Translations under genes and position numbers: made by a program
Shown: positions 25,716-35,347 of the stretch, piece by piece
Numbering within the stretch: position 1 is the stretch's first letter
Layout: each line of letters starts with the position of its first letter
Origin: Deltaproteobacteria bacterium
GTDB taxonomy: Bacteria; Desulfobacterota; Desulfobulbia; Desulfobulbales; Desulfurivibrionaceae
Length of the DNA: 64,000 nt
Assembly: GCA_013349285.1 (NCBI GenBank)
Contig: DUZU01000007.1
Span: 1-64,000, forward strand
Direction of reading: 5' to 3'
The notes under the pieces: generated by a model
Database searches by the model: none
What the model saw: the letters and a program-made list of their open reading frames with translations, nothing else
What the model was told of the DNA's origin: nothing

Positions 25716-28559
25716 TTGCCCGTCGACAAAAACAATAAACAGACATTAAGGGAAAAGAACAAACCCAAAGTCGGAGTCTCCGGGGGGAACAAAGATTCTT
25801 TCGATCCCAAAGAGCAGGCGATTAAGTACAAGGCCTACCGCCACATTTTTTCGGCCCAGGATATCCGCAAAGGTCTCGACGAAAAGACCATCATCAGTAA
25901 GATCAAAAAGAGTAAAAGCCTTGCCAGCCGTTACCAGCAGTATGTAGAAATGCTTGAAGACGGCTCTCGCAGCGGCATGGTCTACCCCTGGCAGAATCCG
26001 TTCAATAAATTTCTTTTCTGGACCGCTTACTGGATTCCCCGCTTTTTTAAATGGGGGACACTGACCTTTCTCTGCCTCTTTGTCCTCAACTACATCCCCG
26101 GCCCGACCCAGCACATCATCGAACTGCTCGTTGTCCACTCCATCTATGACACCGCCCCGATCAAGCGCTTGCCCGCCAGCCTGGAGACCTATGCCCATTC
26201 CGCGAAAATTACCGATCAGTACGGCACCGTCATTAAATCATACGGCAAACGGCTGGTCACCAAGGACATCCCGGATGAGGTCAGAAAGGCTCTGCTGGCC
26301 TGCGAAGACCATTACTTCATGCCCCACCCCAGCAACCCCTGGTACGTAAACGCCTTTCTTATCCATCCCGGGGTGAGCTGGTTCAACCTGGTGGGCGCGG
26401 TCAAGGACACCCTGATGGGAACCCCCCGCGGGGCAAGCACCATTGTCATGCAGAATGCCAAGAAAATTTTGGGCAACCAAAAAAGGACCTTGGCCCACAA
26501 AATCGAAGAGATCATCATCTCCTATATGATGGTCACCAAGTTCGGCAAGGACCGCAATCTGAATTTCTACATTAATACAGTGCCGGTCGGCGCCAACATC
26601 TATGGGTTTACCTCCGCGGCCAACAATTATTTCAAAAAGGATCTGGATGAGGTTAACATTCAGCAACTGGTCGCCATCTCCTCCTTTATTCCCAATCACA
26701 ACCGGCAGCTCGCCTTTTACGAGATCATCAAGGGCAAATCATTCGGCGAGCTTTCCCCGTCCAGACAGAATCATGCCAGAAGCGCCATCAACAAAATCAA
26801 CCTGGCCCTGACCTACCTGCGGGAGCACCGGGAGATTACGGAAGAAGACTACCGCAACTGGTTGTTGAGCGATGAAGAATCCATCCGCCGCATCGGCTTC
26901 AGGGATTTTCGCTCCCCCCTCTACGGCGAAGAAGAATGGACATCCTGGAACGTGATTAAAGAGGTCACCTCGCAGAGCTACCACATCGACGGCCGCGAGG
27001 TTTCCGGCACCCAACTGCTGCTCGACGAGCGAGGGGATGTGGTTATCGAAACCGGCGTCGATCTGGCCCTGGTCGACAAGATCAAGGAGATCATCGGCAA
27101 CTTCCTGCAGAGCAGTTATTATCAGAATGTCATCCGGCAAAGCAACCTCAAAACCTGGCAACTGGACCTCGAACGCTACACCAAAAGCAATCGCACTCCG
27201 CCTTATCATGATTTCACCAGCTTTTTGAACTACCTCAACCGCCATCTCAACGTGGGGGTGATCATGATGAACCAGGAAGGCGAGATAGTGGCCTATGTCG
27301 GCGGCAAGGAGTTTCTGCAAACCCGGGACGGCGAGGCCCTGGATGTGGACGAGGGGGCCAAGGCCGATGACAACGCCATTATCATCGACTTGATGAACAC
27401 CAAGGCCAAAATCACCCCCTCATCCACCATCAAGCCGATCATCGCCTACTACGCCATGGTGGTAAACAACACCAAACTGCATAATCGCTTTGTGGACAAA
27501 CCCATTGAATACAAATATGTGGAAAGCGCGGGGAAGGAAATGTGGCTGCCCGGCAACTGGTACGATTACGACACCCGGGGCACCGGCGCCAACCGATACC
27601 TGGGCCGCCAGTACAGCCTGCTCGAGGCCCAGGTCGTCTCGATCAACACCATCTTTGCCCGGCTTTACACCAACCGCCAGCTGCGCAACACCATGCTCCT
27701 GGACCTGGACGAGGTCGGACTTGACTACAATAAAGAGGATGCCAAATATTGGCCGTTCGGCATCGGCGCCTCCAATGTCTCGGTGCAGCAATGGCTGGGC
27801 ATCTACAACGCCTTTCTCGACGGCCAGTATCGAAATCCCTCTTTCGTCAAAGAGGTGACGGTCAACGGTGAGGTGATCTACAGCCGCAAAGCAGATGAAC
27901 GGCTCAAGCCCATTCCCCTGTTCGACGCCAAGCAGGAACGGGAAGCGGAAATGCAGGTTCTCTATGAGATCTGCAACCGCGGGACGGCGTCCGCCATGCA
28001 GACCGAGTTCAAAAATCACAAAAATCTGGTTTCCGGAAAAACCGGCACCGCTCCGCTCGGTAAATCCACCATCTTTATCAGTAATTTCAACCCGTACCAA
28101 GACCGCCAGGGCCATAAAGATAAAAACCTGACCATGATGGTCCAGGTCACCTCCAACACCGGCGGCTACAAGAGTGTGGGCCAATCGGGCAACGGGCCGG
28201 TCAAAATCGCCGGACAAATATACAACCATCTTTTCCAGGAAGAGATGGTTGAAATGATGGACCGCAAAATCGACGATGCCAAACGCAAAAACTCCCATTT
28301 CCGCAACAACCATGTTTATTGGGCCAATGTAAACCGGTATATGGACCACCTGCTCAACAAGAAATGCGGCAGCGACTATATCTATCAAAACATCATCGGG
28401 GTAGACGGCTACGATGAAGCGCTCGAACAGATCCTAAACAGCACCAACAAGATTTACACCGGCCGGGATACTATTTTCGATCAGCTCGTCCATTATTATT
28501 GCGATCAGGAAAAAAGGGTGAAAATGGATTCACCTCAACCTTCGGTAAGCGGTAACTAA
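25716..28559 (+). CDS. Class A penicillin-binding protein (glycosyltransferase/transpeptidase), atypical
   Basis: A bifunctional peptidoglycan synthase of 947 residues. A long basic cytoplasmic tail (1-105) precedes one membrane helix (about 108-130). The GT51 domain has ACEDHYF (catalytic E197), RGASTIVMQ, the KIEE segment near 262 and [14 protein letters not shown]. The transpeptidase domain has S570-T-I-K, S642-I-N and K775-T-G, so all three active-site motifs are intact. TTG 25716 is the only plausible start before a stop codon; no ATG occurs for 78 codons, and the ribosome-binding site is poor. The GT motifs deviate from consensus (RGASTIVMQ for GGSTITQQ), and the C-terminal extension of about 130 residues is unrecognised. 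Confidence 0.85.
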   Translation: MPVDKNNKQTLREKNKPKVGVSGGNKDSFDPKEQAIKYKAYRHIFSAQDIRKGLDEKTIISKIKKSKSLASRYQQYVEMLEDGSRSGMVYPWQNPFNKFLFWTAYWIPRFFKWGTLTFLCLFVLNYIPGPTQHIIELLVVHSIYDTAPIKRLPASLETYAHSAKITDQYGTVIKSYGKRLVTKDIPDEVRKALLACEDHYFMPHPSNPWYVNAFLIHPGVSWFNLVGAVKDTLMGTPRGASTIVMQNAKKILGNQKRTLAHKIEEIIISYMMVTKFGKDRNLNFYINTVPVGANIYGFTSAANNYFKKDLDEVNIQQLVAISSFIPNHNRQLAFYEIIKGKSFGELSPSRQNHARSAINKINLALTYLREHREITEEDYRNWLLSDEESIRRIGFRDFRSPLYGEEEWTSWNVIKEVTSQSYHIDGREVSGTQLLLDERGDVVIETGVDLALVDKIKEIIGNFLQSSYYQNVIRQSNLKTWQLDLERYTKSNRTPPYHDFTSFLNYLNRHLNVGVIMMNQEGEIVAYVGGKEFLQTRDGEALDVDEGAKADDNAIIIDLMNTKAKITPSSTIKPIIAYYAMVVNNTKLHNRFVDKPIEYKYVESAGKEMWLPGNWYDYDTRGTGANRYLGRQYSLLEAQVVSINTIFARLYTNRQLRNTMLLDLDEVGLDYNKEDAKYWPFGIGASNVSVQQWLGIYNAFLDGQYRNPSFVKEVTVNGEVIYSRKADERLKPIPLFDAKQEREAEMQVLYEICNRGTASAMQTEFKNHKNLVSGKTGTAPLGKSTIFISNFNPYQDRQGHKDKNLTMMVQVTSNTGGYKSVGQSGNGPVKIAGQIYNHLFQEEMVEMMDRKIDDAKRKNSHFRNNHVYWANVNRYMDHLLNKKCGSDYIYQNIIGVDGYDEALEQILNSTNKIYTGRDTIFDQLVHYYCDQEKRVKMDSPQPSVSGN

Positions 28560-28680
28560 AAAAAAGAAATGCGCCCGGATTTTTCAGGGCAAAGGCATCC
28601 TGCTTTACAAAAAAACTACTCCATGGCATATTGGCAACGTTTATTTGCCATCATCATCAAACCAGAGACGAGAGAATATA

Positions 28681-29196
28681 ATGGCCAGAATAGGAAGAAA
28701 TGATCTCTGCCCCTGCGGCAGCGGGAAGAAATTCAAAAAATGCTGCGCCGGCAATCCGGCCGTCCAGAAGCCGGTGCAAACCGAGCCGCCTTCGGTAAAT
28801 CGTGAGGTAAAAAAAATCCAGGCCAGCGCGGTCGCCCAACAGGCAGCCATGTTCTCCTTGGGCGTCTTTGTCCTTTTTGCAACCAAAGAGGGTGACGCCT
28901 GGCTGCTGGAAGTAACCGACATGGACGCGATTCAGGTTGCAGAGGCCGGCAAGGTGATCGAGGTGGAAATCAAGGAAAATCCGGAAACCATCGAAATCAA
29001 CTGGACCCACAAGTTTACCGTAAAAAACAAAAAATTCGTCCTTACTTCATATAAAGACCAAAGCGAACAAACCAAGGAGAGCTACCCGGCCCATTCCATC
29101 CTTGCCGCGGTCAAAAAAATTCGCAAACGAATCCCGAAGGAGCTGTTGAGCAGCCTGCATCTTGATGAGGAGAGTGGGGAAACCGCGGCACAATAA
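28681..29196 (+). CDS. SEC-C zinc-motif protein
   Basis: A 171-residue protein starting with a textbook SEC-C motif, [16 protein letters not shown], the small zinc-binding module first known from the C-terminus of SecA. The rest (about residues 45-171) is unrecognised, mixed alpha/beta. The start at ATG 28681 removes 12 upstream codons of the ORF track. It follows the PBP gene by 121 bases. SEC-C modules mediate protein contacts, for example with SecB or ribosomes, but the role here is open. Confidence 0.75.
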   Translation: MARIGRNDLCPCGSGKKFKKCCAGNPAVQKPVQTEPPSVNREVKKIQASAVAQQAAMFSLGVFVLFATKEGDAWLLEVTDMDAIQVAEAGKVIEVEIKENPETIEINWTHKFTVKNKKFVLTSYKDQSEQTKESYPAHSILAAVKKIRKRIPKELLSSLHLDEESGETAAQ

Positions 29197-29274
29197 CCAA
29201 AGAATATCGCCATCAATAATTTTTAACCTGGACAACGATTAAGAATATACTTAACTTATAAAAAGATTATAGAT

Positions 29275-29290
29275 GATGCTGATCAGCATC
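29275..29290. promoter_or_regulatory. 16-base perfect palindrome, possible operator
   Basis: GATGCTGATCAGCATC is a perfect two-fold palindrome in the AT-rich gap ahead of the FmdB-type gene, next to TATAGA-like -10 candidates. Dimeric repressors bind such sites; no regulator is encoded nearby. Confidence 0.4.
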
Positions 29291-29338
29291 GGTAATTCAA
29301 ATAAGTTTTCTTGATCACACGGCCAGGAGGAACACGTT

Positions 29339-29554
29339 ATGCCCATTTATGAATTCCGTTGCCAGGAATGTAAAAATCCCTTTGAGGCACTGGTGACTTC
29401 GTCAGCCGCCATCAGCGAAGTAAGCTGCCCCAAATGCAACAGCAAGAACATCAAAAAAACTATTTCCGCCGCAAGCTTCAAGATCTCATCCGGCAACAGT
29501 TCGATCCCGGCCGGCGCTCTATCCGGCTGCTCATCAAAATCAGGGTTTTCCTGA
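29339..29554 (+). CDS. FmdB-type small zinc-ribbon protein
   Basis: A 71-residue protein of the FmdB/CxxC_CXXC_SSSS family: MPIYEFRCQEC then SCPKC (C8, C11, C30, C33 as zinc ligands), followed by a serine-rich low-complexity tail. The family is annotated as putative regulatory from a gene near formamidase/formylmethanofuran loci, but no mechanism is established. AGGAGG lies well placed before ATG 29339, predicting strong translation. Confidence 0.85.
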   Translation: MPIYEFRCQECKNPFEALVTSSAAISEVSCPKCNSKNIKKTISAASFKISSGNSSIPAGALSGCSSKSGFS

Positions 29555-29600
29555 GCCTGATCCACATACAGCCCGGGCGGCTGTAATGACAACAAAGCAT

Positions 29601-29642
29601 AAAAAAAAACCGCCGGCCAATTAGGGCCGTCGGTTTTTTTTT
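29601..29642. terminator. Bidirectional intrinsic terminator
   Basis: ACCGCCGGCC pairs with GGCCGTCGGT (one mismatch) around a short loop, with an A-run on the left and a T-run on the right. It ends the FmdB-type gene (+) and the U32 gene (-). Confidence 0.85.
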
Positions 29643-29682
29643 ATACATTTTTTAAAACAAAAAACAGATACCGCTACCCCTC

Positions 29683-31926
29683 TTACAGCAATTTGCCCAT
29701 GAAATTAAAAGTACTCTGCCGACTGCCGCCGCGGCCGGTGCCGCCAAGCTGCTTGAAAATAGCAGTCAGATCACCCTTGCGGGGCTGCATGTTGCACAGA
29801 TCGACCACGATATACTGGATGCCATGGGCGGCAAGTTCAGGCACAAAGGGCAACAGAGAAAAGGGCTCCTGGGCCACGGCAAGGGTTTGCCCCCACCGCT
29901 TTTTCAGGATGACCACCTCTCCCTTGGGGCTGACCAGGGGCTGATCATATTTAAAAAACTGGGGCGCAAGCCTTGAGGTAAAGAGCGGCGGCTGGCCGTA
30001 CACGGTAAGACCGACAGGGATTTCCGACTTATGGCTGCAAAAATCAACCAGATTGACCCGATCGGTTTCAATGGCGAGCTGACTGCCGAGCAAACCTAGA
30101 TTGGCCAGGGCCCGCACACTCACCGAATTAAGGACATTGACCGTATAATCGGCGAAAAGCCGCAGCTTGGCGGTGGGCCTGGGGCTGACTTTGGGCTCTC
30201 TGCCCTTGCGGGTATGGGCGATAACCACCTTCTCATCCAGGTAGGCCATATCGAAAAAAAGCCGTTGGCTGATATGGCCGAGCTGCCAGGCATGGAACCC
30301 GCTTTGCTGTAAAGAGGAGATGGCGTCCCGGTAAAATGGAAGATCATCCTCAAGAATTATCGGCGGCAGCGCCCAGGTCAGCCGCCGCTGCAGGGGCACC
30401 AGACTCCTTTTATGACGGGCCAGTTGCCCGTAAGTCTCCTTGGTCAGAGAAATGACCACCCGAGCCGGCGGCGTGGGGGGATGCTGTTTCAAAAAATCAA
30501 GGTTATCTATCTTGAGCCACCATTCAACCGGCAGCTGCACATCATGGCCGCGCCGGCCTTTGCCGCGCCCGGCCGGAACCCGGCCCTTACGGTCATCCGG
30601 TTTTTTTAAAACCATGCGTTTGGGCCGGCCCAGCAGACTGTGGACAATCTGCTGCATATACGCTTTTTCGGTAAGGGATTGCACCTGCTTGGCAAAGCGG
30701 CCGGGATTAACCCCCTTGCCTTTACCCACCTTCTGCAGTCGTTCACTCACATCAACCTTGAACAGGCTGTCCCCTTTATTGACCGCCTCCGGCATCAACA
30801 AAGTCACCCGGCAGCCCTCCTCAGCTCTGGGTACCGAACGGCCGTTGACCACAAGCTCTTTCAGGGTAAAGCCTTGCCGCTCACCGCTCTTTTCCTGATG
30901 CACCCGCAACCGGTCGCCGCTGCGCACCGTTTCCTTCAGGGTCAGGGTCGCCCGGCCGTCGGCAAACTTATCGATTTTGCCCAAAAATATTCCCACATTG
31001 CCGGAATGCTGCGGAACGATAATATCCGTGGGCCCACCGCTCAGGAAATAACCGGGCGAGGCCTTGCGGCCCATGGCCATACTCAACATATCCTCGGCAT
31101 CGGCCAGGGCCTTGTCGTCACCCGGCTGATCAAGCACCTGCCGGTAAGCACGGACCACGGACGACACATACTGCGGGTTGCGCATCCGCCCCTCGATCTT
31201 CAGGGAAGATACCCCGGCGGCCTGCAGACGGGGGATGAGCTTTAGCCCGGAGAGATCATTCATGGAAAAAAGATACCCGGCCTGGGACTTATCTCCCTTG
31301 CCGCCCCAGGTATAACGCCGACGGCATGGTTGCACGCAACGGCCCCTCAGGCCGCTTTTGCCGCCGAGATAACTGCTGAACAGGCATAACCCGGAGTAGC
31401 TGAAACAGAGTGCGCCATGGACAAAGACCTCAAGTTCCACCTCACTCTGCGGGCTGATCCGGCCAATCTCCTCAATAGGCAACTCCCGCGCCAACACCAC
31501 CCGCTTAAAGCCCATTTCCGTAAACTGCCGCACGGCCATGGAATTATGGGCGCCCATCAGGGTACTGGCATGGAGGCGCAACCTGGGGAAATAGCGATGG
31601 GCGATATGGTAGATCCCCAGGTCCTGCATGATGATGGCATCCGGCTTCAAGGCGTCGAGGGCGCCGAGGATCTCCACGGCCTGCCCCACCTCTTCCTCCC
31701 GCATCAGGCTGTTCATCGCCATGTAAACCTTGACCCCGTTTTTATGACCGTAGTCGATCATGGCGGCGACCTCGGCCAGAGTAAAATGTTTGGCCAGAGC
31801 CCGGGCATTAAAGGCGGGCGCCCCGATATAGACGGCATCCGCCCCCGCGGCAACCGCCGCTTCAAAGGCTTCGATAGTACCGGCCGGGGCCAGCAGTTCC
31901 ATTGTTTGGTTTGATTTAGTTACCAT
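29683..31926 (-). CDS. U32 peptidase-family protein (RlhA/TrhP-like)
   Basis: A 747-residue protein. The N-terminal half is a TIM-barrel U32 domain (MELLAPAGTIEAFEAAVAAGADAVYIG) with the family signature ELEVFVHGALCFSYSGLC and further cysteines RGRCVQPCRR, probably binding a cluster. The second half resembles the DUF3656 region of RlhA. Although named collagenase-like peptidases, E. coli members of this family (RlhA, TrhP) hydroxylate 23S rRNA or tRNA, so an RNA-modifying role is likelier than proteolysis. Length is longer than E. coli RlhA. Single gene, divergent from the clc gene. Confidence 0.85.
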   Translation of the reverse strand: MVTKSNQTMELLAPAGTIEAFEAAVAAGADAVYIGAPAFNARALAKHFTLAEVAAMIDYGHKNGVKVYMAMNSLMREEEVGQAVEILGALDALKPDAIIMQDLGIYHIAHRYFPRLRLHASTLMGAHNSMAVRQFTEMGFKRVVLARELPIEEIGRISPQSEVELEVFVHGALCFSYSGLCLFSSYLGGKSGLRGRCVQPCRRRYTWGGKGDKSQAGYLFSMNDLSGLKLIPRLQAAGVSSLKIEGRMRNPQYVSSVVRAYRQVLDQPGDDKALADAEDMLSMAMGRKASPGYFLSGGPTDIIVPQHSGNVGIFLGKIDKFADGRATLTLKETVRSGDRLRVHQEKSGERQGFTLKELVVNGRSVPRAEEGCRVTLLMPEAVNKGDSLFKVDVSERLQKVGKGKGVNPGRFAKQVQSLTEKAYMQQIVHSLLGRPKRMVLKKPDDRKGRVPAGRGKGRRGHDVQLPVEWWLKIDNLDFLKQHPPTPPARVVISLTKETYGQLARHKRSLVPLQRRLTWALPPIILEDDLPFYRDAISSLQQSGFHAWQLGHISQRLFFDMAYLDEKVVIAHTRKGREPKVSPRPTAKLRLFADYTVNVLNSVSVRALANLGLLGSQLAIETDRVNLVDFCSHKSEIPVGLTVYGQPPLFTSRLAPQFFKYDQPLVSPKGEVVILKKRWGQTLAVAQEPFSLLPFVPELAAHGIQYIVVDLCNMQPRKGDLTAIFKQLGGTGRGGSRQSTFNFMGKLL

Positions 31927-32093
31927 TTATCACGATTAAGTCGAAAACGACCATTTGCTCCTTTGATTAATATTATCACAACCCTTATACTGTTTTTTAA
32001 CGGAATGGGCACTCAAATAGAAATTACCCATAACCTGTCAATGACCGGCGCCTAAGCCTTGTCATTCTCTTTTTCGCCATTTACAGTGTGATC

Positions 32094-34220
32094 ATGTTGA
32101 AAAAGTTTTTTACCAGGTTGCTTGATACGCTGGCCCCCAGGGAGGGGTTGCTCCTGATGGGGCTCGCCGTGGCGGTCGGCGCCGGAACCGGGCTGGCCGC
32201 GGTTTTTTTTATCAGGCTCATCTCATTTATCCATAATTTTTCCTATGGCGGGGCAGTCGAACTGCTGCCCGCCCTTGGCCGCTGGTGGTTTGTCATCATC
32301 CCGGTGATCGGCGCCCTGATCAGCGGCCCGATTATCGCCTATTTTGCGCCGGAAGCCAAAGGGCATGGGGTGCCGGAGGTCATGAGCGCTCTGATTATGC
32401 GCGGCGGGCGCATCAGACCCCGGGTGGCGCTGGCCAAGATCTTCGCTTCGGCCCTGTGCATCGGCAGCGGCGGTTCCGCCGGCCGCGAAGGACCCATCGT
32501 CCAGGTCGGCTCAACCTTGGGCTCGGTTGCCGGGCAATGGCTGGGCCTATCCGATGAACGACTCAAAAACCTGGTGGCTTGCGGCGCGGCGGCAGGCATC
32601 GCCGCCACCTTTAACGCGCCCATTGCCGGAGTTGTTTTTGCGGCGGAGGTGCTGTTAAGCGAGCTGCAGGTATCGGTGTTCAGCAACGTGGTTATCTCGG
32701 CGGTTTCCGCCTCCATTGTCAGCCAGATCTTTCTCGGCGCGAGGCCGGCCTTCGTGGTGCCGGGCTATGCCATGCACTCGCCCTGGGAAATCATGCTCTA
32801 TGTCATCCTCGGCTTTATCGCCGCCCTGGTCGGCATTATGTTTATTCGCATGCTCAATGCCAGCGAAGACCTGTTTGACCGCTGGCAATTCCCCGCGTAT
32901 CTCAAACCGGCGCTGGGCGCCCTGCTCCTCGGCCTGCTGGCATACGGCTATCCCCACGTTTCGAGCATGATGGAGGTCTATGGCAGCGAAACCAGACTGG
33001 GGCTGCCCCTGATCAACAACATGCCCCATGTCTACGGCTCGGGTTTCGAATTCCTTGATCAGGTGCTGAAGGGGCAGGCGCCATTCTGGCTGTTAGCCCT
33101 GCTCATCATCTTGAAACCCCTGGCCACCTCTTTTACCCTGGGCTCGGGTAACTCCGGCGGCGTTTTCGCGCCATCGCTTTTTACCGGCGCCATGCTCGGC
33201 GGCGCCTTCGGCTATCTGGCCCGCGGAATTTTTCCGGAGATGGAAATCGAGGTCGGCGCCTACGCCCTGGTCGGCATGGCCGCCGTTTTTGCGGCAACCG
33301 CCCGGGCGCCGCTGACCTCCATGTTGATCGTTTTCGAGATGAGCAACGATTATCGACTGATCCTACCGTTAATGGCGGCCGGCATGGTCGCCTCTTCCGT
33401 GGCCGAATGGCTGCACCCGGATTCGATCTACACCATAAAATTGAGCAAAAAAGGGATTCGCTTCCGTTCCGGCAAATATCTCGACGTCATGCAGGGAGTG
33501 ATGGTCGAGGAGATGATGGAAAAAAACCCCATCACCATGCACAGTTCTCAAAGCGTGGCCGAACTTTTCGCCGCGCTCCAAGAGACCCATCTGCACGGCT
33601 TCCCGGTCCAAGATGAGACTGGCAACCTTTATGGCATCGTTACCATTCAGGATCTGGAGCGAACCATTCAAAAACTTGAAAACAACAAACAACCCGACAA
33701 GCCCACTCTCAGGGATATCAAGGTCGGCGACGTCGCCACCCCGGACCCGGTCACCGTATTTCCCGATGAACCGATCTGGTCGGCAATCCATAAAATGGCG
33801 CCCCGGGATCTTGAGCGATTGCCGGTGGTCTCCCGGCGGAACCCCGCCCGCATGGTCGGCCTTATCAGTCGCAGCGATATCCTGCGGGCCTATGATGTTG
33901 CCCTGGTTCGCCAGCAGCACGAGCAGTACGACCAGGCCAGGCTGAACCTGCGCACCGCAAAATATCTTGAATTTATCGATGTGATCGTCGACCGGGACTG
34001 CCCTTATGTTGAGCATAACCTGGCCGAAATCCCCCTGCCGAAAAATGCCAATCTGGTCTCCATCGAGCGGGACGGCCTGATCCTTATCCCCCATGGCGAC
34101 ACCAAGATCATGGCGGCGGACAAAATCACCATTCTCTGTCGCAAAGAACTTATCGGCAAAATCCGTTCACTGCTGGGTTCAGGAAAAATTGGAGGAGGAA
34201 AATGTTTGAGCAAATCCTAG
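32094..34220 (+). CDS. CLC-family chloride channel/transporter with CBS and TrkA_C domains
   Basis: About 708 residues. The CLC membrane domain (first 430 or so) has the anion-filter motifs KGHGVPEV, GSGGSAGREGP (gating glutamate in GREGP) and GSGNSGGVFAPSLF. A CBS pair follows (MVEEMMEKNPITM...; IKVGDVATPDPVTVFPDEP), then a TrkA_C-like end (YVEHNLAEIPLPKNANLV). The internal proton glutamate position of the E. coli antiporter aligns with valine in FAAEV, as in channel-type CLCs. The ORF starts at GTG 32088, but ATG 32094 is as likely. It overlaps the next gene by 19 bases. Confidence 0.9.
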   Translation: MLKKFFTRLLDTLAPREGLLLMGLAVAVGAGTGLAAVFFIRLISFIHNFSYGGAVELLPALGRWWFVIIPVIGALISGPIIAYFAPEAKGHGVPEVMSALIMRGGRIRPRVALAKIFASALCIGSGGSAGREGPIVQVGSTLGSVAGQWLGLSDERLKNLVACGAAAGIAATFNAPIAGVVFAAEVLLSELQVSVFSNVVISAVSASIVSQIFLGARPAFVVPGYAMHSPWEIMLYVILGFIAALVGIMFIRMLNASEDLFDRWQFPAYLKPALGALLLGLLAYGYPHVSSMMEVYGSETRLGLPLINNMPHVYGSGFEFLDQVLKGQAPFWLLALLIILKPLATSFTLGSGNSGGVFAPSLFTGAMLGGAFGYLARGIFPEMEIEVGAYALVGMAAVFAATARAPLTSMLIVFEMSNDYRLILPLMAAGMVASSVAEWLHPDSIYTIKLSKKGIRFRSGKYLDVMQGVMVEEMMEKNPITMHSSQSVAELFAALQETHLHGFPVQDETGNLYGIVTIQDLERTIQKLENNKQPDKPTLRDIKVGDVATPDPVTVFPDEPIWSAIHKMAPRDLERLPVVSRRNPARMVGLISRSDILRAYDVALVRQQHEQYDQARLNLRTAKYLEFIDVIVDRDCPYVEHNLAEIPLPKNANLVSIERDGLILIPHGDTKIMAADKITILCRKELIGKIRSLLGSGKIGGGKCLSKS

Positions 34221-34501
34221 AAGTTATGCCGGATGGCTACGGCTATTATCTTGCCGGGGCCACCTGTGCGGCCATAATTGTGCTGAATATTTTCGACCGG
34301 AAAAAAGCGCAACAGCTCATCAAAGGAGCAATCACCATCATCGCCCTGTTCATTGCGGCGATGGTTGTTTATACCATTTATATCAAGGCCCAAAGCGAAG
34401 GTGATTTTGAGCGGCTAAGAAAGGGCGACCAGGAAAAGGAATCGAGCAATCCCCGTTACTATCAAGACCTTGATAAAAAATACAACCTTGACCAGCAATA
34501 A
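34202..34501 (+). CDS. Small membrane protein coupled to the CLC gene
   Basis: A 99-residue protein with two hydrophobic segments (about 18-32 and 39-64), the first short, and a charged, soluble C-terminus (SEGDFERLRKGDQEKE...). No family recognised. It begins inside the last codons of the CLC gene behind GGAGGAGGAAA, a strong ribosome-binding site, which suggests coupled expression and perhaps association with the channel. Function not assignable. Confidence 0.7.
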   Translation: MFEQILEVMPDGYGYYLAGATCAAIIVLNIFDRKKAQQLIKGAITIIALFIAAMVVYTIYIKAQSEGDFERLRKGDQEKESSNPRYYQDLDKKYNLDQQ

Positions 34502-34538
34502 AAAAAGGCGGTAAGGGGGTAAACCCTTTGCCGCCTTG
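34495..34538 (-). terminator. Intrinsic terminator of the rhodanese gene
   Basis: AAGGCGG (34505-34511) pairs with CCGCCTT (34531-34537), with an inner AAGGG/CCCTT stem. The A-run at 34499-34506 becomes a U-run on the minus strand, so it ends transcription coming from the rhodanese gene; the plus direction lacks a T-run. Confidence 0.75.
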
Positions 34539-34560
34539 ATCAGCTAACCACAAAAAAATT

Positions 34561-35016
34561 CTATTTATACTGCAAGGGCAGTCCGGCCTTTTTCCAAGCG
34601 GAAATGCCGCCGCTGAGATTGTAGATTTCCGGATACCCTTTGCGGTAGTAATATTGACCGATCCCATAACTGCGACCGCCGACGGCACAGACCAGCAACA
34701 TGGGCTGCCCGGTGGGCAAACTCGCCCTGCCCTTGGCCAGATCACTCATCGGAATCAGCCGGGAGCCTTCAATATAACCCTCCCGCAACTCATCCGGTTC
34801 CCGGACATCAATGAGCAACAGATCTTGGCGATTACCGAGCATAAACTGCGCCTCCTGGGGGGTCACCGACCGAAAAACCGAAGCCGCCGAAGAGGTTTTC
34901 GCTACCGCCGTGCCCGGCTCCGATCCGGCCTGGGATTCAGGCTTATCGCCGGAACATGAAACAACCATGGCCAAGAGCAGAATCATTGTCCAAAATATTT
35001 TAAAATACCCTTTCAT
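34561..35016 (-). CDS. Rhodanese-domain lipoprotein
   Basis: A 151-residue exported lipoprotein: signal peptide ending in a lipobox V-V-S-C at about residue 21, a linker, then one rhodanese domain with the active-site loop CAVGGRS and DVREPDEL. It should carry a persulfide on the loop cysteine in the periplasm. The ORF track starts with GTG 35019; ATG 35016 fits the GGGG ribosome-binding site better. Its terminator is directly downstream. Stand-alone periplasmic rhodaneses are common in sulfur-metabolising bacteria. Confidence 0.88.
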   Translation of the reverse strand: MKGYFKIFWTMILLLAMVVSCSGDKPESQAGSEPGTAVAKTSSAASVFRSVTPQEAQFMLGNRQDLLLIDVREPDELREGYIEGSRLIPMSDLAKGRASLPTGQPMLLVCAVGGRSYGIGQYYYRKGYPEIYNLSGGISAWKKAGLPLQYK

Positions 35017-35347
35017 CACCTTTTCCCCTATCTAATTTCGATCAAAACACCCAACCAGGCGGGCAGAGATAATAACCTTAGCAAGTAAATCATCGGCCAA
35101 AAACAACCGTGATATTTATAAGCACAACCATCCGATTTTGCAACGACTTCCACAAAAAAAACACCTCGCGGCCCAGGCCACCACCATGATCAACCAACTG
35201 CTTTATCGTAACTTTCAACAACAACCCCCTCTATTTTTCAATTTCTTACAAAAACAAGTTGAAAACATTTAATCATTTTATTAAATTACTATATTTAAGA
35301 ACTTAATTATATTCTTATATGCGCTCTTTATTTTTGCGAGGAAACCA
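35017..35347. other. 331-base intergenic region before the heptad-repeat paralogues
   Basis: No ORF or RNA recognised. The right third is very AT-rich and includes the promoter candidate at 35259-35287; GAGGAAACC lies just before ATG 35348. Confidence 0.5.
35259..35287 (+). promoter_or_regulatory. Candidate promoter for the paralogue pair
   Basis: TTGAAA (5 of 6) and TAAATT (4 of 6) lie 17 bases apart in the AT-rich leader, about 60 bases before the first paralogue. Confidence 0.45.

Noticed and set aside
31927-32093. GTCGAAAACGAC hairpin in the U32/clc gap
   Set aside because: The stem is only four pairs and has no T-run or conservation evidence.
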